A stretch of DNA of 64,000 nucleotides. Origin: UBA6911 sp964481255. GTDB lineage: Bacteria > Acidobacteriota > UBA6911. Where the stretch lies: assembly GCA_964481255.1 (NCBI GenBank), contig CAYZTZ010000004.1:14933-78932 (forward strand), read 5' to 3'. The notes beneath the pieces were generated by a model. That model ran no database searches and had not been told where the DNA came from. It saw nothing but the letters and a program-made list of their open reading frames with translations. Made by a program: the position numbers and the translations under genes. Shown here one piece after another: positions 44,612 to 53,316 of the stretch (the stretch's first letter is position 1; each line of letters starts with the position of its first letter).

Positions 44612-46402
44612 CTAGTCGCGCTCCGCTTTTTTAAAGCGCTGAAGCTGTTCCCCCAGGCGTTCGGCCATCGAGGCGTTCCCCGAATCGGCGGAGGCCAGAT
44701 AGGACGTGAATTCGAGCCGCGGCTCTTCCTCCTTCATGGCCTTCAGGCTCAAACCGATCTTTTTCTCCTGGAGGTTCAGCTTGATGATCTTCATGTCGAC
44801 TTCCTGGCCGATATTGAGAAACTCGGTCGGTTTCTCCACGTGCTTTTCGTCGAGCTCGGAGACATGGCACAGCCCCTCGATCCCTTCCTCCAGCTCGATA
44901 AAGGCTCCGAAGTTCGTCAGGCGCACGACCTTGCCGCGCACCGTATCGCCCACGCCGTGCCGGCTGAACCAGTCCTCCCACCGGTCCGGTTCAAGCTGCT
45001 TGATGCCGAGGGAAAGCTTCTGGTTGGCGGCGTCGATGCTGAGGATTACGGCCTGCACCTCGTCTCCCTTTTTCAGGACCTCCGACGGATGTTTCACCCG
45101 CTTCGTCCAGGAAATATCGGAGACGTGCACCAGGCCGTCGATGCCGTCCTCCACCTCGATGAAGGCGCCGAAGTCGGTGATGTTGCGCACCTTGCCGGTG
45201 ATCACAGTCCCCGGAGCGTAGCGGCTTTCAATGACATCCCAGGGGTTCGGCTCGGTTTGTTTCAATCCCAGGGATATGCGCCTGGCATCGATGTCGATAT
45301 CGAGAACGACGGCTTCAACGGTGTCGCCCACGGCCAGTATCTTCGAAGGGTGTTTGACCCTCTTGTTCCATGTCATCTCCGATATGTGGATCAAGCCCTC
45401 GACGCCGGGTTCCAGTTCGACGAACGCTCCGTAATCCGTGAGGCTGACGACCTTCCCCTGGACCCGCATGTTCTTGGGGTAGCGCATATCGGCATGGAGC
45501 CAGGGGTCTTCCTGGAGCTGCTTGAGGCCGAGGGAAACGCGGCCTTCCTCCTTGGAGAACTTGATGACTTTGACCTTGAGCTTGTCGCCCACATTGAAAA
45601 GCTCCGAGGGATGGTTCACGCGCCCCCAGGACATGTCCGTGATGTGCAGAAGGCCGTCGACCCCGCCGAGGTCGATGAAAGCGCCGTAATCGGTGATATT
45701 CTTGACGACGCCTTCCATGATCTTGCCGTCCTCGAGGACCTCCATGGTCTTGGCTTTCTCCTCTTTCATGGACTCTTCGAGCACGGCCTTGCGGGACAAC
45801 ACGATGTTGCCGCGCTTTTTGTTCACCTTGATGACGCGCATTTCGAATTCCTCGCCGCGCAGGCTGTCAAGGTTGCGCACCGGCCGGACGTCGATCTGGG
45901 ATCCGGGCAGGAACGCGCGGACGCCGATGTCGACCGCCAGGCCGCCCTTGATGCGTTCGATCACGCGCCCCTTGACGATCGTCCCCTCGCGATAGGCGCG
46001 CTCAATCTCGTCCCACACCTTCATCCGCTCCGCTTTTTCCCTGGACAGGACGACATAGCCGTTGGAGTCCTCGGTCTGCTCCAGGAACACGTCGACGGAA
46101 TCCCCCTCCTTGACGGTGACCTGTCCGCGGTCGTTCGTGAACTGTTCGATGGGAATGATCCCCTCGGATTTGAATCCGACATCGACCACAACGCCGTTGG
46201 CCGAGACGGCGATCACCTTGCCCCGGATGACCTCCCCTTCCGAGAAGCTCTGGGTCCTTCCCTCATAGGCGGCCAGAAGCTTTTCAAAATCGTTTTCGTC
46301 TTCCCTGGCCGCGGCTGCCTCAGGGGCCGGCCGGGCGGAACCGCCTTCGGGCTGGGCGGGTTTTTCCGCCGCGGGTTGTGTTTCGTTGACGTCCAATGAC
46401 AT
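44612..46402 (-). CDS. rpsA: 30S ribosomal protein S1
   Basis: RNA-binding ribosomal protein that helps mRNA onto the 30S subunit. The protein is 596 residues starting at MSLDVNET, with CAGGAGGAAGG immediately upstream. Six S1 (OB-fold) repeats are seen, beginning near residues 45, 130, 215, 300, 387 and 475. The last four share DYGAF or DFGAF followed by (L/V)-H-(I/V)-S. The acidic N-terminal 40 residues are Ala/Pro/Glu-rich. Leader gene of the rpsA-sppA-hup-HIT operon, with a consensus promoter 180 bp upstream. Confidence 0.96.
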   Translation of the reverse strand: MSLDVNETQPAAEKPAQPEGGSARPAPEAAAAREDENDFEKLLAAYEGRTQSFSEGEVIRGKVIAVSANGVVVDVGFKSEGIIPIEQFTNDRGQVTVKEGDSVDVFLEQTEDSNGYVVLSREKAERMKVWDEIERAYREGTIVKGRVIERIKGGLAVDIGVRAFLPGSQIDVRPVRNLDSLRGEEFEMRVIKVNKKRGNIVLSRKAVLEESMKEEKAKTMEVLEDGKIMEGVVKNITDYGAFIDLGGVDGLLHITDMSWGRVNHPSELFNVGDKLKVKVIKFSKEEGRVSLGLKQLQEDPWLHADMRYPKNMRVQGKVVSLTDYGAFVELEPGVEGLIHISEMTWNKRVKHPSKILAVGDTVEAVVLDIDIDARRISLGLKQTEPNPWDVIESRYAPGTVITGKVRNITDFGAFIEVEDGIDGLVHVSDISWTKRVKHPSEVLKKGDEVQAVILSIDAANQKLSLGIKQLEPDRWEDWFSRHGVGDTVRGKVVRLTNFGAFIELEEGIEGLCHVSELDEKHVEKPTEFLNIGQEVDMKIIKLNLQEKKIGLSLKAMKEEEPRLEFTSYLASADSGNASMAERLGEQLQRFKKAERD

Positions 46403-46580
46403 TCCTTCCTCCTGAATCAAGACCGGGCCGCGAGGATCGCGGGGCGGACCGCATTGTTACAGATCTATAATGGCTTCAGGGTATAGAACAGGGAGAGGCT
46501 TATCGGCGCTTTGCTGGCTGTAGCGGTGCGGCAACTCCAAGGGTCCACATCCCCGTATTCACTAGAGATAGAAACCCCAA

Positions 46581-46609
46581 TTTATAGCCCCTTCAGCAGA
46601 TATTGTCAA
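46581..46609 (-). promoter_or_regulatory. Consensus sigma70 promoter of the rpsA operon
   Basis: On the minus strand TTGACA (46604-46609), a 17-bp spacer and TATAAA (46581-46586). The start point would leave an untranslated leader of roughly 170 nt before rpsA (46403-46574), long enough for regulation by S1 itself. The rest of the 46403-46705 interval holds no gene. Confidence 0.85.
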
Positions 46610-46705
46610 GAGAACCTTTTGGGAAAAGATGCGGCGAAAAAGTGCGGCCGCGTGCTCCTCGGAGTCCCTGTTCGCCGCATAGAGATGCGCGTGCGTCCCT
46701 GCGTC

Positions 46706-47116
46706 TCAGGAGATCCTGCGGCCCGCCGAAGGGCCGGGCGAAACGGAATAGACGGCCGTGATCCGGATGACGACCGCTCCCTTGGACTTCAGCGGCACGC
46801 CCATCTCCTCTCCGAGCCTGTGAACCCATTCGGCCGTCTCCTCATAGACCTTGCCGGAGGTATGGATCCTGGCGCGGCCCTTGACCTGATAGCCTTCGCT
46901 CTCGTCCCAGAAGGAGAGCGCCACCCTCGGGTTCTGTTTAATGTTCTTAAGGGTCTTGCGGAAGAACTGATCCGACACGAGGATCGTACGGTCGTCGAGA
47001 ATCTTGATCGCCCCGACAGGAACGGCGTTCGGCACCCCGTTCCGATCGGCGGTCGCCAGAACCAGAATCTTCTGCTTGGCGATAATTTCCTTCATTCTCT
47101 TGTTGAGCGCTGCCAT
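46706..47116 (-). CDS. Pyridoxamine 5'-phosphate oxidase-like FMN/heme-binding protein
   Basis: A 136-residue split-barrel protein of the PNPOx-like superfamily. The N-terminal phrase VLATADRNGVPNAVPVG (about 19-35) and the following RTILVSDQFFRKTLKNI strand-helix are typical of small flavin- or F420-binding members. NPRVALSFWDE (about 62-72) and the YQVKGRARI strand complete the barrel. The start has AGGAGGTG six bases upstream. It lies 33 bp beyond the end of the exported esterase gene. The exact cofactor and substrate cannot be told from the sequence. Confidence 0.85.
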   Translation of the reverse strand: MAALNKRMKEIIAKQKILVLATADRNGVPNAVPVGAIKILDDRTILVSDQFFRKTLKNIKQNPRVALSFWDESEGYQVKGRARIHTSGKVYEETAEWVHRLGEEMGVPLKSKGAVVIRITAVYSVSPGPSAGRRIS

Positions 47117-47149
47117 GGATCCACCTCCTCAGCGGTTTTGGACCTCTCG

Positions 47150-49084
47150 CTACCTTATATATTCGGCCAGAGAAGGCAAACCGTCGAGCATCTGGTTGTC
47201 GGAAGAGCCGCTGACGCTGAAGGCCACGACTTTTTTGTCGGAGGAAAAGTAAAAATAGCGAGCGGAGCTTATGTCCGCTTTGAAGACCTGCCACACCATT
47301 CCTATGACCTTCACTCCGGGCTCCAGCGCAGGCATGGCTTCCTCCGCCACCTTTTGCCCGTTTTCGTCGATGGCGGTGAGTGTCACGTTGGCCGCGGAAG
47401 AATCGACGTTCAGGAAGGCCAGCCCCGTCCAGCCGTCCTTTTCCATCTTGGGGAACCAGCCGTAGGTCGTACCTGTGGCCGCGGGCAGTGAGACCCGGTT
47501 GCCGGGCTGTTCAAAGCGCGTGTAACCCGCGAGGAATCCCGAATCGGAATAGAAAACAATATAATCAATCTCGGAAGGGTTCCGGAAGAAATCGCCGATG
47601 GAGATCTCCGATCGTCCGCCGGCGGGAACCTCAATCTCGATTTCCTCCAACGGATCGCCCCCTTGAGCGCCAAAGGCCTGAAGAGTCCCGCGGACCCCAA
47701 CTCCGCCGGGGATGGTGTTGAGCAGAGCGATTTCCGTCTTCCATTCGAGATAGTCGGCGATGTGCGGGAAATAGATTTTGTATTGCAGCGGCTTTGCGAG
47801 CGGCGGCTGCGCCGAGGCGCGGTTGCGCTCGAAAAATTCCCTCATGTAGCTCCAGGGTGCCCATGTATGCCCCATTCCTCGAAAGACCACAAACTGGGCC
47901 ATGGACGTAACAGAGCTGTAAGCCGCCTCATAGCGCGGCCAGCGGGAATAGAGATGGCGGCCCCCGAATGCCGCGATGACCAGCGCCACGGTGGGATCCG
48001 ACGGGTTCCACCACGGATCCACGTTGGCGTCCTCGTCGCCCACCCAGACTTGCAGAGGAACATTGCGGAAGGAATTCGCGTCGAATGCCTTGCCGACCAG
48101 GGTATTCAAATCGGCGACTCCCTCGGGATACGGGAGAGTTTGCCCGTTCCAGGTCGACACGGGGACAATGGGGCCGAAGCCGGGGGCTCCGATGGAAGCC
48201 GCCTGGATCATTTCGGGATGCAGCATGGTAAAGCGGCTGACAAAGGAGCCGGAGGCCGAGACACCGCCCATGAAGATTTTCGGGCCCACGCTGATCCCCT
48301 TCGAGGCGAGCTCGGAACGCGCATGCCGGATCATGGCGATCAACTGCAGGTCCAGCCGGACCAGCCCCGGGATTGTGGTCAATATCGCCCCCCTGTCGAG
48401 GGCGTGAGTGTATCCGGCGTCGGCTGCCGTGGGCCGGGGAAACGTGGGAACCAGAAGAGGCGATCCCAGCTCGTCGGCCCAGTATCTTCTGCCTTCAATG
48501 AACGATCGGGCGGACGCGTCGTGGACGGCCGGATCGTCGCTGACGGTTCCGGTGTTGTTGGGCAGCACCAGAAGAACCCCGGGGTTCGTCAGCGCGGGCG
48601 GTATGTAGAGGTAATAAGGCCAGTAGAATCCATCGGCCGGCTGCGCATCCACTTTGCCCAAGCCCGATTCCCCCCCTCCTTCGATGGTGAAAAGGAAGGT
48701 GTAGGCGTCAAGAAAGTTGCCTTCCATATCCCTGAAGAGGGTGCTTTCCAGAGCTCCCGCCGGGTTTAAGTAGATGGTAATCGTTTTGCCGGGATCAAGC
48801 GGAGTCGTATCACTGCGTGTTTGGGTAAAAACCGTTTTGTCCGCCGACCACGAGATGCTTCCTCCGGGCCACCCGTTCGTCCACAGGCCGCCGTAGCTTG
48901 TATTCATGGGCTTGCTGAAAGTAACTGTTATCGATGGGATTGTCGCGCTGACATTCTTGGCTAGATCCGCCGGATTGGTCGAGACCACGGTCGGCTTTGT
49001 CTGCGCCTGAGCCGGAATGGCTGAAGCGACAAGGATGAACAGGGCTGCCGCCGGCACGAAAAAGAGCCTTCGATATCGATTCAC
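47150..49084 (-). CDS. Exported esterase with N-terminal SbsA-type Ig-like domain
   Basis: A 644-residue protein. I prefer the GTG at 49084, which has GGAGG eight bases upstream; the ATG 15 bp earlier overlaps that site. A signal peptide (about 1-28, ending AQAQ) is followed by an Ig-like SbsA domain (about 30-135, VVSTNPADLAKNV). An alpha/beta-hydrolase domain (about 150-415) has nucleophile GGVSASGS near 265 and a histidine in GMGHTWAPW near 405. The C-terminal part (430-644) begins YKIYFPHIADYLEWKTEIAL, a beta-sandwich phrase seen in exported proteins of several phyla. Probably a cell-surface or secreted esterase or depolymerase, substrate unknown. Confidence 0.75.
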   Translation of the reverse strand: MNRYRRLFFVPAAALFILVASAIPAQAQTKPTVVSTNPADLAKNVSATIPSITVTFSKPMNTSYGGLWTNGWPGGSISWSADKTVFTQTRSDTTPLDPGKTITIYLNPAGALESTLFRDMEGNFLDAYTFLFTIEGGGESGLGKVDAQPADGFYWPYYLYIPPALTNPGVLLVLPNNTGTVSDDPAVHDASARSFIEGRRYWADELGSPLLVPTFPRPTAADAGYTHALDRGAILTTIPGLVRLDLQLIAMIRHARSELASKGISVGPKIFMGGVSASGSFVSRFTMLHPEMIQAASIGAPGFGPIVPVSTWNGQTLPYPEGVADLNTLVGKAFDANSFRNVPLQVWVGDEDANVDPWWNPSDPTVALVIAAFGGRHLYSRWPRYEAAYSSVTSMAQFVVFRGMGHTWAPWSYMREFFERNRASAQPPLAKPLQYKIYFPHIADYLEWKTEIALLNTIPGGVGVRGTLQAFGAQGGDPLEEIEIEVPAGGRSEISIGDFFRNPSEIDYIVFYSDSGFLAGYTRFEQPGNRVSLPAATGTTYGWFPKMEKDGWTGLAFLNVDSSAANVTLTAIDENGQKVAEEAMPALEPGVKVIGMVWQVFKADISSARYFYFSSDKKVVAFSVSGSSDNQMLDGLPSLAEYIR

Positions 49085-49564
49085 GGCTATTTCCTCCATA
49101 ATGCCGGCGCAGGGGCGGCTTTCGGCCGGGGTTTGAAAGCTTCAAGCGCAGGCGGACACCCATCCCGGCAAACTCATGCGGATCCTCCAGATTCGACGCG
49201 TCCTGCGGCCATTTTCGGTTCAGGCGCCCTGAATGGCAAGAATAATCGCTTTTCGCGTGCGCGGCCCCATGCGGTTTCGCCAAGCATTCGTCGATTATTA
49301 TGTTTGCGATTTCCGCTAGATCAACCGGCTCGGGAATGTGTTGTAAAATGTCTTTTCAACTTTCAGGCAATTACGCGGCACGTGTGTCCGGCCGGTTGCT
49401 TTGCTTGTAGGCATCGCAGGTAAGCGACCGCCGGGCTTTTCATCGGCGGCGGAAAGGACTCAGAACGCTTCCGGCCGGCACGCCGGGTTTCTGCCAACGG
49501 AATGAAAAAAGGAGCGGCTGCGTTATTCGCGCGTCCGCCTGTTGAATGCGTGCTTCCTAATGGG
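49085..49564. other. Intergenic region between the esterase and the Mo-enzyme locus
   Basis: 480 bp with no convincing gene on either strand. It separates the 3' end of the ferredoxin gene (minus) from the 5' end of the esterase gene (minus), so it should hold the esterase promoter and the terminator of the Mo-enzyme unit. I see no strong hairpin with a T tail. Confidence 0.4.
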
Positions 49565-49915
49565 TCACGGCACCCAGAGGACCATGCGGGGCTTCTTGTT
49601 TAGTTCCGCGGCGAGGTCCTGGATGCGGCCGTATTTCATGCACGCCGCCATGCAATGCTTGACGCAGGCCGGCTCCAGGCCCTCTCTCGTCAGGTGCGGA
49701 CAGAGGATGCAGCTTTCGGTGGGAAACGGGAAATTCGTCAGATAAAGGCGGCCGTCGGACAGCTTCTGCTCCACCTCGAAGACCTTGATGCCGCGGACTC
49801 CCGGCGGGTGGCTGTATTCCTGGGCGCAGGCGACTTCGCAGCTGCGGCACCCCGTGCAGTATTCGTAATCGATCAACAGGCCGAATTCGGGTTTCTTCTT
49901 CTTCATGCTACTCAT
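49565..49915 (-). CDS. Small 4Fe-4S ferredoxin-type electron-transfer subunit
   Basis: A 116-residue iron-sulfur protein. Cysteines C20, C23, C26 and C30 form the classical CxxCxxCxxxC motif, and a second set, CILC followed by ACVKHC (about 69-88), gives the remaining ligands, so two [4Fe-4S] clusters are likely. DmsB/PsrB-type subunits are usually about 200 residues with four clusters, so this is a reduced version. The start ATG overlaps the stop of the molybdopterin gene (49908-49915), an obligate pairing. It presumably passes electrons to the catalytic subunit. No membrane anchor gene follows, so the electron source is probably soluble. Confidence 0.85.
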   Translation of the reverse strand: MSSMKKKKPEFGLLIDYEYCTGCRSCEVACAQEYSHPPGVRGIKVFEVEQKLSDGRLYLTNFPFPTESCILCPHLTREGLEPACVKHCMAACMKYGRIQDLAAELNKKPRMVLWVP

Positions 49916-52370
49916 CCCGTCCCCGGGCTTTGTAAACCCTGCAGAGCAGGTTCTTGATGGGCGCTCCAAGCCCGTCCTTCCCCTGGCATCCCATCGGAAT
50001 CAGCTGGTTGATGTTCGATTTCCAGGCTCCGAAAAGCGAAGGTTCGGCGCCGTCCTCTTCGGGGAACCACCACCCGTGCGCCGCCATGACCATGTCGGGG
50101 AGCACGGCGAGCGTGACCTTCGCCTTGAATTTCTGCTTTCCCAGCCAGTTTTCAATCCATACCCAATCCCCGTCGGCGATGCCAAGAGCCCCGGCGGTGT
50201 CCGGATGGATCTCCACGGTGGGATCCGGGTCCAGCTCGCGCAGCCACGGGATCATACGATGCTCGGCGTTGAAATAGGCGAAGGAGCGCCTCCCCGTGGA
50301 TAGAATCAGCGGGTATTCTTTCGCCAGATCCGGCCTGCTGACGGGAGTGAACGGCGGTTCCTCGTAATGGGGCAGAGGCTCCAATCCCCATTCTTCGCGC
50401 AGAACAGAATAAAGCTCCATCTTCCCGGAGCTTGTCTCGAACCCCGGCCGCCCGTCCTTTCGCAGCAACCCCTTTTCGTGCCTCCGATAGGGAGCGCTCG
50501 GGTCGCCTTCAGGAGGCAGGGCCCATACCTTCTGCCGCAGTTCCCTGAAGCTCATGCCCGAATTCCTGAGGATGTCGTCGTAAAGCTCCTCCACCGATTG
50601 CCACCGCAGGTTCGGGTCGAACCTCCGGGCCAGCTCGAAATTGATTTCCACATCGGGCTTGCAGCCTTCAACCGAAAGTGCCTTGTTGATGCTCTGCAGA
50701 GGAACCCACCAGCTCCGGACGCCGTCTTTTTCCAGGAAAGTCGCCGCGGGGAGAACCACGTCCGCGAACTGGGTTGTGGGGGTCATGAACAGGTCGACCG
50801 CCGCGACGAAATCAATCTTTTTTAGAGCCTCGACCCATTTTTTCGGCTCAAAGCCGATGCCTGCGACAAGGTTTCCCGTCTGGATCCAGAGCGCTTTTAC
50901 CGGGTAGGGCTTTTCGCTGAAAATCTGCTCCAGGGTCGCGTCGGTCTGGCAGCGCCATATGAATTTCCTGAACGGCCCGTACCTGTCGGTGCCGATTCTC
51001 GGCCTGTCGGCTTCCCTGGAGGACAGCCTGATGACGCCCTCGGCTCCGGGCAGGGCGTAGGAGACGCAACCGAAAGCGTTGCGTGCGATCACGTTCCCCC
51101 CGGGGATATCCAGGTTGCCCGTGAGGCACCATAGGGCCGTAATGGCCTGCGCCGTCGGCGTAATGCCCGGAGTCGAATCGATGGGAAGCCCCCAATGGAT
51201 CGATGCGGGCTTGCTTTCGGCGAAGAAGCGGGCGGCCGCCCGGATCTCGTTTTTGGGGACCCGGGTGATTTCGGAAACGCGCTCCGGCGGGTATTGATCG
51301 ACTTCGGCGCGGAAGGCGTCCCAGACGGTGAAGCAATCGACCTGCTTTCCGTGCGCCAGATCGACGGTGAATCGCCCGCTCAGTGCGGGTCTGGGATTGC
51401 CCGGCCTGTATTCAGCCCTGCCCGATTCCCAGACGGCTGTCCTCTGCTGAGCGGAGTCCCAGACGACAAAATCGTCCTGCGAACCGTCGATCCCCAGCTC
51501 CACAGCGCGCAGGAGCTTTCCCGTATCCTTGCGGACCAGGAAAGGCGCGTTGGTCCATTTCTCCACAAAATCATGGTCGTACAGGCCTTCGTTGATGATC
51601 ACATGAAGAAACGCCATGGCCAGGGCGCCGTCGGTTCCGGGCCTGAGCCTGAGCCAGTGCTTCGCGCGCGAGGAAAACCAGGTCAATCTGGGGTCCACGC
51701 AGACGATTTCCGTCCCGCGCTTCATCAGGTCGATGAACCAGTGACCGAAAATGTTATCCGGGCATGTGTTGGGTATGTTGTAGCCCCAGATCACGACGCA
51801 TTTGGGAAGCCGGTAGGCCGGGTCGTCGTAGCGCTTCTCCAGCCATTGCGCGGCATCCGGCACGCAGTAATCGCCCAGCACCGTTTCCACGGCGGCGATA
51901 CGCGGGCTGTAGCAGGCGTTGCCGCTCAGGGCGAACATCACATTCGGGCTCCCGTAAGCGTAGGCCAGCATGCAGAGCCAGGGGCTGATGTCCCGGCCCG
52001 TCCCCATGCAGAACACGGCGCTCTCGGGCCCGAACTTTTCCCGGATGCCGGTCATCTTTTCCTCGATCAGGTCGAAGGCTTCGTCCCAGGAAATTTCCCG
52101 CCATTTCCCCTCTCCGCGCTTTCCCGCGCGCTTCAGAGGGCGGGTCAATCGGTCGGGATGATACACATACTGGGTCATCGCCAGGCACCGGGCGCACAAT
52201 CGGCCCTGGTTCCAGGGATGATCCGGGTCCCCCTCGATCTTAACGAGTTTCCCCCTGCGCACGTGGGCCAGTACGCCGCAGGTCCCGTGGCAGCCGGGCC
52301 CGGCCGACCATACGGTGGTCCGAACGATCCCGGTGTCACGCGATTTCGGCTTTACCTTTAAACCATCCAA
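49908..52370 (-). CDS. Molybdopterin-dependent oxidoreductase, DMSO-reductase superfamily
   Basis: An 820-residue catalytic subunit binding a bis-MGD molybdenum or tungsten centre. The start is a TTG at 52370 with GGGGAGG seven bases upstream; no in-frame ATG serves. There is no Tat signal, so the enzyme is cytoplasmic. N-terminal cysteines are C27, C31, C59 and C62; the first Cys of the usual C-x2/3-C-x3-C-x27-C set is missing and C62 may replace it. The metal ligand is probably C153 in GNACYSPR. The C-terminal molydopterin domain (about 700-815) is complete. With its small ferredoxin it resembles soluble dehydroxylase or transhydroxylase-type enzymes. The substrate is open. Confidence 0.88.
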   Translation of the reverse strand: MDGLKVKPKSRDTGIVRTTVWSAGPGCHGTCGVLAHVRRGKLVKIEGDPDHPWNQGRLCARCLAMTQYVYHPDRLTRPLKRAGKRGEGKWREISWDEAFDLIEEKMTGIREKFGPESAVFCMGTGRDISPWLCMLAYAYGSPNVMFALSGNACYSPRIAAVETVLGDYCVPDAAQWLEKRYDDPAYRLPKCVVIWGYNIPNTCPDNIFGHWFIDLMKRGTEIVCVDPRLTWFSSRAKHWLRLRPGTDGALAMAFLHVIINEGLYDHDFVEKWTNAPFLVRKDTGKLLRAVELGIDGSQDDFVVWDSAQQRTAVWESGRAEYRPGNPRPALSGRFTVDLAHGKQVDCFTVWDAFRAEVDQYPPERVSEITRVPKNEIRAAARFFAESKPASIHWGLPIDSTPGITPTAQAITALWCLTGNLDIPGGNVIARNAFGCVSYALPGAEGVIRLSSREADRPRIGTDRYGPFRKFIWRCQTDATLEQIFSEKPYPVKALWIQTGNLVAGIGFEPKKWVEALKKIDFVAAVDLFMTPTTQFADVVLPAATFLEKDGVRSWWVPLQSINKALSVEGCKPDVEINFELARRFDPNLRWQSVEELYDDILRNSGMSFRELRQKVWALPPEGDPSAPYRRHEKGLLRKDGRPGFETSSGKMELYSVLREEWGLEPLPHYEEPPFTPVSRPDLAKEYPLILSTGRRSFAYFNAEHRMIPWLRELDPDPTVEIHPDTAGALGIADGDWVWIENWLGKQKFKAKVTLAVLPDMVMAAHGWWFPEEDGAEPSLFGAWKSNINQLIPMGCQGKDGLGAPIKNLLCRVYKARGRDE

Positions 52371-52523
52371 TCCGCATCCTCCCCGTCAGACGGCTTTTCA
52401 GAATAGATGATCGGCGGAAAGATTTAAACCGCGAATTCGAGGCCGTTCCATGGAAACCACGGCTCCAAAAAAGCAGAGCGCCCGAATACAAAGGATGAAC
52501 CGGAACGGCGGGAAGCCCGCAGC

Positions 52524-53159
52524 TCACTTTCCCATAAGCGATCGCGCGACGGAAACCGCGGAGCCGGCGTTTTCGCCGTAGCCGTCCGCTCCGATCTCCT
52601 GCGCGAACTCCCGGGTCACGGGCGCGCCGCCGACGAGGACCTTCACGCGCTCGCGGAGCCCCGCCCGCTCAAGCGCCTCGATCGTCTTCTTCATCTCGGG
52701 CATTGTCAGCGTGAGGAGGGCGGAAAGGGCGAGGATATGGGGATTCCGGCTCCGAACCGCTTCCACAAATTTCTCCGCCGGGACGTCGATTCCAAGATCC
52801 ACAACTTCAAAGCCGGCGCCCTCGAGCATGGACCCGACCATGTTTTTCCCGATGTCATGCAGGTCGCCCTGGACCGTGCCGAGGACCACCAGCCCCGTCG
52901 GGCGTTCGCCGCGCGCGGCGAGCAGAGGGCGCACCATCTCCAGGGCCGCTTTCATGGCTCTCGCGGCCATCAGGATCTCCGGAATGTAGTACTCCTGGGC
53001 CTCGAAGCGCCTGCCGACTTCATCCATGGCCGGAATCATCCACCGGTTGATAAGCTCGGACGGGTCCGCGGCCCCGTCCAGGGCCTCCCTGGTGAGCCGG
53101 ACGGACAGTTTTTCATCCCCGTTGAGGATGGCGTCATAGAGTCTGGACAGGTCGGGCAT
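52524..53159 (-). CDS. Corrinoid (B12)-binding protein, MtaC/MtbC-like
   Basis: A 211-residue methyl-carrier type protein starting at MPDLSRLY. An N-terminal helical cap domain (about 1-85, with RFEAQEYYIPEILMAARAM) is followed by the B12-binding Rossmann domain. The lower axial ligand motif D-L-H-D-I-G lies at residues 99-104 (H101). The later GAPVTREFAQEIGADGYGENA segment is the second cobalamin-contact loop. Such proteins shuttle methyl groups between a substrate methyltransferase and a tetrahydrofolate or CoM methyltransferase. None of these partners is encoded in the window, which makes this an orphan carrier or sensor next to the TS-like gene. Confidence 0.88.
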   Translation of the reverse strand: MPDLSRLYDAILNGDEKLSVRLTREALDGAADPSELINRWMIPAMDEVGRRFEAQEYYIPEILMAARAMKAALEMVRPLLAARGERPTGLVVLGTVQGDLHDIGKNMVGSMLEGAGFEVVDLGIDVPAEKFVEAVRSRNPHILALSALLTLTMPEMKKTIEALERAGLRERVKVLVGGAPVTREFAQEIGADGYGENAGSAVSVARSLMGK

Positions 53160-53316
53160 CGGGCGCAGCCTCCCTGGATGCCGGCGGATCCTCCGGCCGC
53201 GCAAGAGTCTAGCATGTCCCGCGAACGGCTGGCAAAGGGGCCGTCGCGGAATGGCATGGCGATCCGTCTGCGTCCGTGCTATATACACCTATTCTTATAT
53301 CACGGCGGGAGGGGCG
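53160..53316. promoter_or_regulatory. Divergent promoter region, corrinoid protein / TS-like protein
   Basis: 157 bp between two divergent start codons. Two TATA-rich stretches at about 53279-53286 and 53294-53300 could be -10 elements for the plus-strand gene; no matching -35 is obvious. The close head-to-head arrangement suggests joint regulation of the corrinoid and TS-like genes. Confidence 0.4.

Noticed and set aside
44840..46399. Plus-strand open frame of about 520 codons
   Set aside because: Antisense to rpsA, mirroring its repeated S1 domains.
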